Notes under the pieces: model-generated
The model's input: the letters and a program-made list of their open reading frames with translations, nothing else
What the model was told of the DNA's origin: nothing
Database searches by the model: none
Source of the DNA: Paenisporosarcina macmurdoensis
GTDB lineage: Bacteria > Bacillota > Bacilli > Bacillales_A > Planococcaceae
Assembly (NCBI RefSeq): GCF_042658845.1
Contig: NZ_JBHSRI010000003.1
Coordinates: 124,001 to 188,000, forward strand
Reading direction: 5' to 3'
DNA length: 64,000 nucleotides
Translations under genes and position numbers: made by a program
In this document: piece by piece, positions 15,035-22,759 of the stretch
Layout of the letters: every line of letters begins with the position of its first letter
How positions within the stretch are numbered: position 1 is the first letter of the stretch

Positions 15035-15940
15035 TTACTTTACTACAAACTGACCGATCATACCGTTCTCTTTATGACCAGGAACTGTACAATAAAATTC
15101 ATATACTCCAACTTCATTTATCGTAAATGAAATATTACTTGTTGTTTGAGGTTCTGCATGCAAATGTATCACGTTCTCCTTAACATCATGCTGATGTGTA
15201 GATGTACTCATCACATTAAATGACACGCCTTTAATTTCAATGTCATGCTCTATTTGATCCGAATTTTTTAATACCAATGTAATGGACTTATTTCTCTCCA
15301 CAACCACTTCCTCTGGTGAGTAATTCATACCTGATGTTTCAATAACAATATCTTTTTGTGTTTCAAAATCATTATTTCTATCTTGTTCGTGGTCATGAAT
15401 TAACGATTTTGATTCTGCCTTCTCCATACTCAATGAAATGCCGAAAAATATAACCAAACCACTCAACAACAAAGTTGAAACGGGTTTTAAGAACCAGCTC
15501 CTATTCTTAATAGTTGCCTTGTTCGGCGTGGTAAGAATAATCAATAGAAAAATCGTACTCATTAAGATGAGCAAAAAAATCTTGATGAACACATTTGCTT
15601 GTTCAACCGCAACCATCTCTCCTAACATCGCCCCCATCATACCGCCCATCAAACCAGACATTAACCCTTCGAGAGATGAGAGTAAGCCAAAGCAACTTCC
15701 GCAAAAGGAACCCGACAGTATACCGAAAGCCATTCCTAAAATCGTTGAAAGAAATAAATCTCCTTGGTATACAACACCGAACGTAACTCCAGCAGTTAAT
15801 CCAACATTCATACCTAAGAACATTGAAACGATCATTCCCGACATATATGTGAAATGACTCTTCCTCTTTAGAGCTAATATTATGGAAATAATAGTGATAC
15901 CACTTATTAAACAAAGAACATATAGATGAAAGTCACTCAA
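15035..15940 (-). CDS. Polytopic membrane protein with C-terminal cupredoxin domain
   Basis: 301 residues. The N-terminal half (1-175) has five or six membrane segments, several very rich in Gly and Met (MIVSMFLGMNVG, GLMSGLMGGMMGAMLGEM), a glycine-zipper pattern. A charged linker with several His leads to a plastocyanin-like domain (about 200-301). Type 1 copper ligands are visible: His in IEHDIEI, then Cys, His and Met in EFYCTVPGHKENGM. The cupredoxin should face outward and carry electrons or copper. Convergent to the Met/His-rich YdhK lipoprotein. Whether it acts in copper handling or electron transfer is open. Confidence 0.8.
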   Translation of the reverse strand: MSDFHLYVLCLISGITIISIILALKRKSHFTYMSGMIVSMFLGMNVGLTAGVTFGVVYQGDLFLSTILGMAFGILSGSFCGSCFGLLSSLEGLMSGLMGGMMGAMLGEMVAVEQANVFIKIFLLILMSTIFLLIILTTPNKATIKNRSWFLKPVSTLLLSGLVIFFGISLSMEKAESKSLIHDHEQDRNNDFETQKDIVIETSGMNYSPEEVVVERNKSITLVLKNSDQIEHDIEIKGVSFNVMSTSTHQHDVKENVIHLHAEPQTTSNISFTINEVGVYEFYCTVPGHKENGMIGQFVVK

Positions 15941-15962
15941 TATCAGTTCCCCCTATGGGTAA

Positions 15963-16006
15963 ATACTATGTACATGTAAATCAAAAGATGCATACATACT
16001 ATGTAC
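15963..16006. promoter_or_regulatory. Direct repeat upstream of the cupredoxin gene
   Basis: ATACTATGTAC occurs at 15963-15973 and again at 15996-16006, 33 bp apart, that is about three helical turns, just upstream of the leftward gene. Candidate binding site for a regulator. The first copy overlaps a small palindrome, TACATGTA. Confidence 0.45.
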
Positions 16007-16125
16007 TTTTATACTTTGTTTAATTACCACTTTTTCAATAACCAAAAGAGGCTGTTGAATAAAGGGATTAAAAAGAATGACATCAAAGTAGGCTTTTTTT
16101 CATACAATATTTATGGGGTGAATAA

Positions 16126-16566
16126 ATGCCAAGAGTAAAATACCGAAGTTCAGATGTTGATTTAATGGCAAGGATGATGAGAGCAGAAGCCGAGGGTGAA
16201 GGAAAGCAGGGAATGTTATATGTCGGAAATGTAATTGTTAACCGTGCTATAGCAGACTGTTTAGACTTTAAGGATGTAAGAAACATTAATGATGTCATTT
16301 TCCAGGTACAAGGAAATAATTATTCTTTTGAAGCTGTTCAAAAAGGTAATCTATTTTATCAGAGAGCGAGAGAAATTGAAAAGAGATTAGCCAAACAGAA
16401 TTTGGATTCTTGGAGACAACACCCAGGGAAATATGCTCTTTGGTACTTTAATCCATATGGTCCTTGCCCTCCAACATGGTACAATCAGCCTTTTTCAGGT
16501 CAATATAAAAATCATTGTTATTATGAACCAATAGCTGGAACATGTGAAAGTGTTTATATCGGTTAG
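16126..16566 (+). CDS. cwlJ: Spore cortex-lytic cell wall hydrolase CwlJ
   Basis: 146 residues, close to the length of CwlJ (about 142) and collinear with it: SSDVDLMARMMRAEAEGEGKQG carries the catalytic Glu of the SleB/CwlJ hydrolase domain, followed by VGNVIVNRAIADC, NYSFEAVQKGNLFYQRA, KYALWYFNPYGPCP and WYNQPFSGQYKNHC. No signal peptide, as expected for CwlJ, which is made in the mother cell and placed in the spore coat. It degrades cortex peptidoglycan during germination, triggered by Ca-dipicolinate, and needs GerQ for localisation; gerQ is not in the window. ATG follows GGGGTG. Its presence implies a spore former. Confidence 0.93.
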   Translation: MPRVKYRSSDVDLMARMMRAEAEGEGKQGMLYVGNVIVNRAIADCLDFKDVRNINDVIFQVQGNNYSFEAVQKGNLFYQRAREIEKRLAKQNLDSWRQHPGKYALWYFNPYGPCPPTWYNQPFSGQYKNHCYYEPIAGTCESVYIG

Positions 16567-16715
16567 ATTGTCTAGGTGCTATTACAAATTCTAGACTTTT
16601 CAAACTCCCATTTTGTCGTAGGTACTGGTAGCAAATCATATTCATTCAATGCAACTCCAATATGGTTGTCGAAACCTTAACCGCATCCTATTTTTCCAAA
16701 CGTTTTTGGTGTATT
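16567..16715. other. Intergenic stretch after cwlJ
   Basis: No gene seen. The following terminator (16716-16754) and about 140 further bases up to the HAD gene stop complete the gene-free 330 bases. Confidence 0.4.
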
Positions 16716-16754
16716 AAAAAAGGGAACTCCTGGTTAGCAGGCGTTCCCTTTTTT
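16716..16754. terminator. Bidirectional terminator between cwlJ and the HAD gene
   Basis: AAAAAAGGGAAC (16716-16727) pairs with GTTCCCTTTTTT (16743-16754). Confidence 0.85.
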
Positions 16755-16895
16755 ATATCAATCATTTAGTAATGTGCTTTTAGTTATTAGTCTTACATTC
16801 CCAAAGAAACAGAACCAGGTAGGCTGAATGCAAACTTCACTTCTCATCTACTTCTATAGTATTTCATGGTACCCTTGTCCTTCAAAAGCAATGAA

Positions 16896-17597
16896 TTATT
16901 TTACGAATACCGTATGTTTTACGATGTGTTCTAGTTCTTCATAATTACTGATTTCAAATGTTGGATTAATACTTGTAAGATTCTCTTTTTTAGTAGGATT
17001 AAACCAACAAGTATCGATTCCAAAATTATTGCCGCCTTGGATATCTGATGTTAGAGAGTCCCCAATCATTAATACATTTTGCTTCTCAGTATGACGCAGC
17101 TTTTCAAATACATATTCAAAAATTTCTGATTGTGGCTTTTGATATCCGATTTCCTCCGAAGTAACAATCACTTCAAATGTTTGATGCAGTGGCGAAAGAG
17201 CAATTCTTGCATGTTGAACATCTTTAAAGCCATTTGTTAACAGGACAAGTCTACAACTAGAAAGATTAATCAACATGTCCTGTACCCCATCAATCATATG
17301 TACTTCTCTACCTAAGTTTTCCATATATGTTTGTCCAAATTCTTCTGGACTAAGCAGCAGTTCATGTTGAAGGAACAAGCGCTTGAATCGTTCCACTTTT
17401 AGGTCTGAAAGCGAGATACGTCCTTGCTCCAAGTCAAGCCACAGTCCTTTACTTATCTCTTTATAACTAGCTCTGTAATCCGTTAAACCATTAGGGAAAC
17501 TAAATGCACGAAATGAATGATCGAGCGCATGCTTTTCTGTTTCACCGAAATCAAATAAAGTGTCATCTAAATCAAATATTAATACATCATACTTCAA
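16896..17597 (-). CDS. HAD-superfamily pyrimidine-nucleotidase-like phosphatase (YjjG/YfnB type)
   Basis: 233 residues, cytoplasmic. HAD motif I is LIFDLDDTLFDF (nucleophile and acid/base Asp), motif II VLLTNG, motif III Lys in YQKPQSEIF and motif IV MIGDSLTSDIQGG. The helical cap between about 15 and 95 is the C1 type found in YjjG and B. subtilis YfnB. YjjG hydrolyses non-canonical pyrimidine monophosphates such as dUMP; this specificity is assumed by similarity. Transcribed alone, with a terminator downstream. Confidence 0.85.
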   Translation of the reverse strand: MKYDVLIFDLDDTLFDFGETEKHALDHSFRAFSFPNGLTDYRASYKEISKGLWLDLEQGRISLSDLKVERFKRLFLQHELLLSPEEFGQTYMENLGREVHMIDGVQDMLINLSSCRLVLLTNGFKDVQHARIALSPLHQTFEVIVTSEEIGYQKPQSEIFEYVFEKLRHTEKQNVLMIGDSLTSDIQGGNNFGIDTCWFNPTKKENLTSINPTFEISNYEELEHIVKHTVFVK

Positions 17598-17739
17598 GTC
17601 TACTCACCCTTTTTGTGGTTCTTTTAAAACTTTGGTACAGCCAAATCGTTTAACAATCATCCGGGAGAGAATTGTAGATGGACACCCAATTTCCACCATC
17701 TTATTATCTCTCCACTTGAACTCTCATACTTGTTAATCG

Positions 17740-18312
17740 TCAATCTAATAATATTAGCAGTGATTTTACATACTTATTAACTAAAACTTCTTTATCTTCA
17801 TCATTTAGCTTGTAATAAGGTAGCTCGTTAGGAACGACAATGTGGCTTAGAAAAATCCCTACTAATTGCCTTGCACAAAGTTCACTGTCACAATTTTGAT
17901 TCTTTTGAGCAAAATGGTGGTCTAATGCCTTTTTCAGATGAGCATGAATGATGACAGGAAAATCAATGTCGGGACTCAAATTGCCTTTCAAACTTTCCGA
18001 GATCAGCATCTTTACTAAAGATGCATTTTTGGAAAGTGTCTTTAAGCGATTATCAATCGTTCCCTTAAGAAATTCTTCTGTATTTTCTTGATCAGCTAGT
18101 TGCATCACCTTAGAATTGAATTGTCTTTCAAGCACATTTTTAATAACCGTTTTAAATAAGTTTTGCTTAGTAGAAAACTTACGATATAAAGTAACTTCGG
18201 CAACATCCGCTTCTTTGGCAATTTCCTGAGTGGTTGCCTGAAGCCCTTTATTAATAAATATTTTTACAGCTGCTTGCAAAATTTGTTCAGTTTTATCTTT
18301 TATTGACTCCAT
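17740..18312 (-). CDS. TetR-family regulator of the RND exporter operon
   Basis: 190 residues. The N-terminal helix-turn-helix (ILQAAVKIFINKGLQATTQEIAKEADVAEVTLYRKFSTKQNLFKTVI) is typical TetR; the C-terminal part binds the effector. It starts 4 bases after the stop codon of the second exporter gene, so it is last in that operon. The palindrome 21111-21130 at the operon promoter is the likely operator, giving autoregulation. The inducer is unknown. Confidence 0.85.
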   Translation of the reverse strand: MESIKDKTEQILQAAVKIFINKGLQATTQEIAKEADVAEVTLYRKFSTKQNLFKTVIKNVLERQFNSKVMQLADQENTEEFLKGTIDNRLKTLSKNASLVKMLISESLKGNLSPDIDFPVIIHAHLKKALDHHFAQKNQNCDSELCARQLVGIFLSHIVVPNELPYYKLNDEDKEVLVNKYVKSLLILLD

Positions 18313-18316
18313 CTCC

Positions 18317-19735
18317 CTAATTTACTACTATATCCTTTTCTCTTCTAGGTTTTGTTTTTACAAAACGATCTAAAATAATCAAGACAGCTGGCATCACGAT
18401 AATCGTACTGAATAAAGCTAGTGAGATATTGATTAGGGTCATCATACCAAAATTACTCAAGATGACAAAATCTGATACAAGCAAAGCACTAAAGCCACCA
18501 ATAGTTGTAATGGCAGATGCAAAAATGGATTTTCCCGTTTTTTGGTTTGCTATTCTGATGGCATCGATGCTTGAACTCCCATTTTCACGTTCTTCATAAA
18601 ATCTTTCCATGATTAAAATGGTGAATTCTGTGCCAATCCCTATAATCAATGCACCTAACGTCGCCGTTAGAGGAGTATAGCTTATTTCAGCAAAATACAT
18701 CACGGCTCCGGACCAACCAATGATTAAAGTAATCGGTAACAAAGGGATCAAAGCCTTAATCGGGTGTCGGTAAACGGCGAGTAAACCTAAAAATACAAGG
18801 GCCATTCCAAGCAAGGTCATTTTATATCGCCCGGTTGTCAAACCAGAAACCATTTCGACATCCAACACAGATTTCCCAGTTACCATTGTTTCCATATTAG
18901 CTGGCTGGTTGTCGTTAAGGTATTGATTCAAATCATCAATAAAGTTTTTCAACGGCTCAGCTTCCAGATGTTTGATGCCGACGGTGATTACCCCTTTTGT
19001 ACCAGACTCGTTAATAAGGAGCTTCTGTTGTTGATCCGGAATATCTTCCATTAACTCTTTTAACCCTGAGCCTGTTGGAATTTCCCCGTCATTCAATTTT
19101 TTGAACACTTCTGTAATTGAATTTGACTTAACCACCACTTGTGAAAACTCTTTTCCAATATCGGTTGTTGTTGCATCTACCCAGTTAAGAGAACTTGGAG
19201 ACAAGATATCATTCCCCTCATACACGATGGAAACTTGATCAGTTGTACCAACAATACCTCGTAATTTTTGAATATCTTTAAGTACTTGGGTATCCTGCGG
19301 CATAAATGTCTCAACATCAGTCTCTGCCTTAGCGTCTAAATCGACCCAGATACCAAAACCAGCTGTAATCGTGGCTATGACTATAATCCAGCATCTGAGA
19401 GCAACCACCTTTTTGGTAATACCATCTAGTAAATTTTCAAATCGTGAAGACTTACCTGTCTTTTTCGAGCGTTTAATAGAAGCTTCATATGAGAAAAAGG
19501 AATCCCTTGTAAAAAGGAGTGGTATCAATATAAAAACACCGACTATGAAACTAATAATCATTCCAATAGTTAACATTTTTCCAAAGTCTTGAATCATAGG
19601 GACGGGAGAAGTATATAGAGAAATAAAACCTAGTGAAGTTGCTATTAGAGCCGTCAAGACCGCTGGCACCATTTTCGTAACGGTACGGTATAAACTTTTA
19701 TGTGCGTGACTAGTAAACTTTTTATTCTGCTTCAT
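18317..19735 (-). CDS. RND/MMPL-family exporter, C-terminal part
   Basis: 472 residues. Begins with membrane helices corresponding to TM5-6 of an MMPL transporter (VPAVLTALIATSLGFISL, SPVPMIQDFGKMLTIGMI), then TM7, a large outside loop (about 140-270) and five more helices (LLGMALVFLGLLAV through VMPAVLIILDRFV). The start is the ATG at 19735, 6 bases after GGGGAGG and 14 bases inside the upstream gene; an open frame extends to 19798. Together with the upstream ORF it makes one full 12-helix exporter. Either a two-piece transporter joined by translational coupling, or a frameshifted single gene. Confidence 0.8.
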   Translation of the reverse strand: MKQNKKFTSHAHKSLYRTVTKMVPAVLTALIATSLGFISLYTSPVPMIQDFGKMLTIGMIISFIVGVFILIPLLFTRDSFFSYEASIKRSKKTGKSSRFENLLDGITKKVVALRCWIIVIATITAGFGIWVDLDAKAETDVETFMPQDTQVLKDIQKLRGIVGTTDQVSIVYEGNDILSPSSLNWVDATTTDIGKEFSQVVVKSNSITEVFKKLNDGEIPTGSGLKELMEDIPDQQQKLLINESGTKGVITVGIKHLEAEPLKNFIDDLNQYLNDNQPANMETMVTGKSVLDVEMVSGLTTGRYKMTLLGMALVFLGLLAVYRHPIKALIPLLPITLIIGWSGAVMYFAEISYTPLTATLGALIIGIGTEFTILIMERFYEERENGSSSIDAIRIANQKTGKSIFASAITTIGGFSALLVSDFVILSNFGMMTLINISLALFSTIIVMPAVLIILDRFVKTKPRREKDIVVN

Positions 19736-21080
19736 ACTGATCCTCCCCTTCTTCCATTTCTTCGGTATATCGACTTTGAAATTGGATGGCATAGTCAATA
19801 CCTAAACCGATCAGGATAGGAAATACTGCCATCGACACCATGGTAATCGGGATGCTAACCCAGCCCATAATTCCAATCGTTCCAACTATTGCTATCAGCA
19901 CTATCCCTAAAGGTAAAACGCGCCATCTTGTTTTGAATGAAATCATTAAAACAATAATCATGACGATGAGAGCAAGCATCATCATTTTTTTCATACTATC
20001 CTTCATAGAAGATTCTATTTCCCCGTCCAGTACCGGCTTTCCAGATACAAACGTTTGTGTCGTTGTTAATGAATGCTGATCAAGATAGGAGTTAATCGAT
20101 TCTACTACCTCACTTTTGTCGACATCACTTACTTCTCCTTTGAATTTAATCGACATCATCATGTATCTGTCATCCATAACCAGCTCATTGAACATATCTA
20201 GTAACTGGCCATCGTCATCGTAAATCATATAATCAAGGGTCTTTTGATTTTTAGGAAGTCCGGGAGATAGCGTATCAGAGTATTTTTGCATATTGTTCAT
20301 GTTCAAACTGATAGATTCCAACTGATTTCCCATTTCCTTTAACCCTGTGCTCAGTTCCTTTAATTCAACTTGCTGTTGTTCTTGTGTTCCTTGCTCCGTA
20401 TTTGTCGTCTGAAGTGCAGATGTTTTAGACTCATTTTGTTTCACTTGTTCAGATAGTTGAATGAGCTCTTGACTGTAATCCTTTAATTGAGTGATTTGTT
20501 GTTGTAATTGAGGTTGATCAGTCGTCATGTCGGATGTCGTTTTATTAATTGCTATCCCGAACTGTCTGATTTTCTCTCCATATAAGTTCTCTGTCCCATC
20601 TTGTGGCGACTGACTACTTGACTCGGTTTTACTGATGAGGTTGTCTCCGATTTCATGTAACTTTCCACTCATTTCATCAAGACCAGTGATTATTTCAGAC
20701 AGTCCTTCTTGATACTTACCTGCCTGTTTCTCGGACATCTGATTTATGAGCATCACGGGGCTGATCATACTGTAGATATTTTCATTTAATGCAAGTTGTT
20801 GTTCTAAGCCTTCCATGTGCTCTAGATTGTTTATTGCAAGTAAGGACTTTTGATCATCACTTTCGTACATAACGATGATTGATTCACCGCCGAACTCTTT
20901 TTCTAAGGCCAGATTGTCTTGATAGACATCCGATTCACTGCTAACTAAAGTATCATTGCCAGTTGCCATTTCTACATTTTGTGCACCAACTGCTAAAACT
21001 ACGATAAGCAAAACAGTAAATAAGATTGTTTTTACTGGTTTTTTCTTTAATAACGAGGCCAACCGCTTAAGAATGAACAT
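19722..21080 (-). CDS. RND/MMPL-family exporter, N-terminal part
   Basis: 452 residues. TM1 (about 17-34), a long outside loop with a Gln/Ser-rich coiled-coil-like middle (about 130-260), then three helices (MMMLALIVMIIVLMI, LGIVLIAIVGTIGIMGW, SMAVFPILIGLGIDYAIQFQSRY). It stops just after the conserved GLGIDYAIQFQSRY motif, where full-length homologs such as YdgH continue into TM5. The rest is encoded in the next frame. Family members export lipids, antibiotics or other hydrophobic molecules using the proton gradient; the substrate here is unknown. First gene of the operon. Confidence 0.8.
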   Translation of the reverse strand: MFILKRLASLLKKKPVKTILFTVLLIVVLAVGAQNVEMATGNDTLVSSESDVYQDNLALEKEFGGESIIVMYESDDQKSLLAINNLEHMEGLEQQLALNENIYSMISPVMLINQMSEKQAGKYQEGLSEIITGLDEMSGKLHEIGDNLISKTESSSQSPQDGTENLYGEKIRQFGIAINKTTSDMTTDQPQLQQQITQLKDYSQELIQLSEQVKQNESKTSALQTTNTEQGTQEQQQVELKELSTGLKEMGNQLESISLNMNNMQKYSDTLSPGLPKNQKTLDYMIYDDDGQLLDMFNELVMDDRYMMMSIKFKGEVSDVDKSEVVESINSYLDQHSLTTTQTFVSGKPVLDGEIESSMKDSMKKMMMLALIVMIIVLMISFKTRWRVLPLGIVLIAIVGTIGIMGWVSIPITMVSMAVFPILIGLGIDYAIQFQSRYTEEMEEGEDQYEAE

Positions 21081-21110
21081 AATTATTAACTCCTTTTCAT
21101 GAATAATTTT

Positions 21111-21130
21111 ATGTTAGTGAGTACTAACAT
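21111..21130. promoter_or_regulatory. Palindromic operator for the TetR regulator
   Basis: ATGTTAGT-GAGT-ACTAACAT, perfect 8-bp arms, begins two bases downstream of the -10 box of the exporter operon. Confidence 0.75.
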
Positions 21131-21132
21131 AC

Positions 21133-21160
21133 ATATTACACTTATTTTAGTTTTATTCAA
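21133..21160 (-). promoter_or_regulatory. Sigma-A promoter of the RND exporter operon
   Basis: Minus strand TTGAAT (21155-21160), 16-base spacer, TAATAT (21133-21138), followed by the operator. Confidence 0.65.
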
Positions 21161-21216
21161 CTGAATAGTTTGGAGAATAAAATCTTTTTATGTCGTAACC
21201 TTCACTTTTAATGCAA

Positions 21217-21243
21217 TAAAAAAAGCCACCCTTTATAGGCAGC
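21217..21243 (-). terminator. Terminator of the dnaN-like gene
   Basis: On the minus strand GCTGCC and GGTGGC pair with G-U wobbles around TATAAAG, followed by seven T. Confidence 0.6.
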
Positions 21244-21323
21244 AGATTCTTCAACTTGAGCATCAGATAGGTAACAAGATGTGGTTAAGTTCGGTATTTA
21301 ACTTTTTAGTGCTAAATTAATAG

Positions 21324-22457
21324 TTATGTACGAACTGGTACGATCAGTTGTAAAACAGCGTCATCATGAACAGAATTTATGATGAATGGTCGCATGGCTC
21401 CTATAAATTGAACTTTCACATCTTGCCCACCAACTGCTTTTAAAGCATCCATCATGTATTTCGCACTGAATGAAATATTCAACTCTTCGCCTTCGACTAA
21501 TGTGCTTTGTATTTCTTCTTCTACTTGACCGATTTCAGCTGAGCTAGAAGATATTTCTATAACATTATCTTTTAATGATGTAAATCGAACGATATTATTG
21601 CGTTCTTCACGTGCTAATAAAGAAGCTCGGTCTATTGCTTGAAATAATGCTTTTCCGTCAATGGTGACCTTCGTAGTAAATTCATTCGGGATTAATCGAG
21701 ATGTATCAGGATAGGTACCTTCAAGTAGACGCGAGTAGAAATATACAGCTGATGTTTTAAAAAGCACTTGTTGGTCCGTCATCACGATATGAACTGGTTC
21801 TGACGAATCTCCAATGATTTTGCTTAATTCATTTAAGCTCTTCCCAGGAATGACTACGCTGTATTCTCCTTCAGGCATTTGCTCCAATATCGTTTTTCGA
21901 CGAGCAAGACGATGACTGTCAGTGGCAACACATACGAGTTCTCCATTTTTCACGCGCCAGTGAACACCCGTTAATATAGGACGACTTTCAGAAGTAGATA
22001 TCGCAAACACGGTTTCACGCACAATTGATTTTAACAAATCAGCAGGTATGACAAATTGACGGTCATCCTGAATTTCTGGTACCAGTGGATATTCAGAAGC
22101 ATCCAGTCCAATTAAATGGAATTCTGATTTTCCTGATCGTATATGCGTTTGAAAATGCTCGGTTACTTCTAATTCCACATCGTTCGTTGGTAATTTACGT
22201 ATAATTTCATTGAACATACGTGCTTGTAAGACAATCGACCCTTCTTCAATAACCCGAATGACTTGTTCTCCATTTTCTTCGGTTTTAATAAATGTTTGAA
22301 TGGTGATATCAGAATCACTACCTGTTAATCGAAGTCCTTCTTCTGTAACTTCTATTTTTATTCCCGTCAAAATCGGAATGGTTGTTTTGGAACTCACTGC
22401 TTTCATTACATCATTTAATCCCTCTATTAATCGGTGACGCATAATTTCAAACTTCAT
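21324..22457 (-). CDS. dnaN: DNA polymerase III beta subunit (sliding clamp), isolated copy
   Basis: 377 residues, the full length of DnaN with three clamp folds. Landmarks follow B. subtilis DnaN: VMKAVSSKTTIPILTGIKIE, GSDSDITIQTF, GLDASEYPLVPEI, FAISTSESRPILTGVHW, ATDSHRLARRK, VVIPGKSLNELSKI, FYSRLLEGTYPDTSRLIP, AIDRASLLAREERNN and the C-terminal LQLIVPVRT. The normal dnaA-dnaN-recF neighbourhood is absent: flanks are the exporter operon and yunD. It may therefore be a second clamp gene, which some Bacilli carry; this window cannot show whether another dnaN exists. Confidence 0.9.
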   Translation of the reverse strand: MKFEIMRHRLIEGLNDVMKAVSSKTTIPILTGIKIEVTEEGLRLTGSDSDITIQTFIKTEENGEQVIRVIEEGSIVLQARMFNEIIRKLPTNDVELEVTEHFQTHIRSGKSEFHLIGLDASEYPLVPEIQDDRQFVIPADLLKSIVRETVFAISTSESRPILTGVHWRVKNGELVCVATDSHRLARRKTILEQMPEGEYSVVIPGKSLNELSKIIGDSSEPVHIVMTDQQVLFKTSAVYFYSRLLEGTYPDTSRLIPNEFTTKVTIDGKALFQAIDRASLLAREERNNIVRFTSLKDNVIEISSSSAEIGQVEEEIQSTLVEGEELNISFSAKYMMDALKAVGGQDVKVQFIGAMRPFIINSVHDDAVLQLIVPVRT

Positions 22458-22759
22458 CTTTTTCCCTCACTTAAAAATTAGTATTTGAACTCCACTTGAT
22501 ATATGGAGTAAACCAAATTAAATCATTTTTTCGAATACTTATATAATTTCAACATTGATTAATATAACACGATGAAAATCGAATTGCACTAGCTTCTTTT
22601 TACAACAAAATACCCTCGAGGAGAGAAATCTACATTTCTAGAAAATAATTTTTATTGCCTTATGTCTCTATTAACGATCACAGAAACGACGAGTCGTATT
22701 TATTTTAATAATGGTATAATTACATATAATTGGAATATTAATAATGTTGGAGGTTTGAC
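22458..22759. other. Divergent promoter region between dnaN and yunD
   Basis: About 300 AT-rich bases. TATAAT occurs at 22715-22720 and 22725-22730 ahead of yunD without a convincing -35. No gene, and no DnaA box or SOS box that I could recognise. Confidence 0.4.

Noticed and set aside
15603..15914. 103-codon minus-strand frame inside the cupredoxin gene
   Set aside because: Out-of-phase shadow of the Gly/Met-rich coding sequence; no binding site, and the product is a random mix of residues.
16079..16108. Sigma-E-like promoter ahead of cwlJ (CATACAAT with GACATC 16 bases upstream)
   Set aside because: It would put the start point about at the GGGGTG binding site (16115), leaving no leader; the -35 is also poor. 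The expected sporulation control of cwlJ stays plausible but is not shown by this site.
17740..21160. Reading the exporter plus TetR as a horizontally acquired resistance island
   Set aside because: Codon use and base composition look like the neighbours, and there are no flanking repeats or mobile genes.
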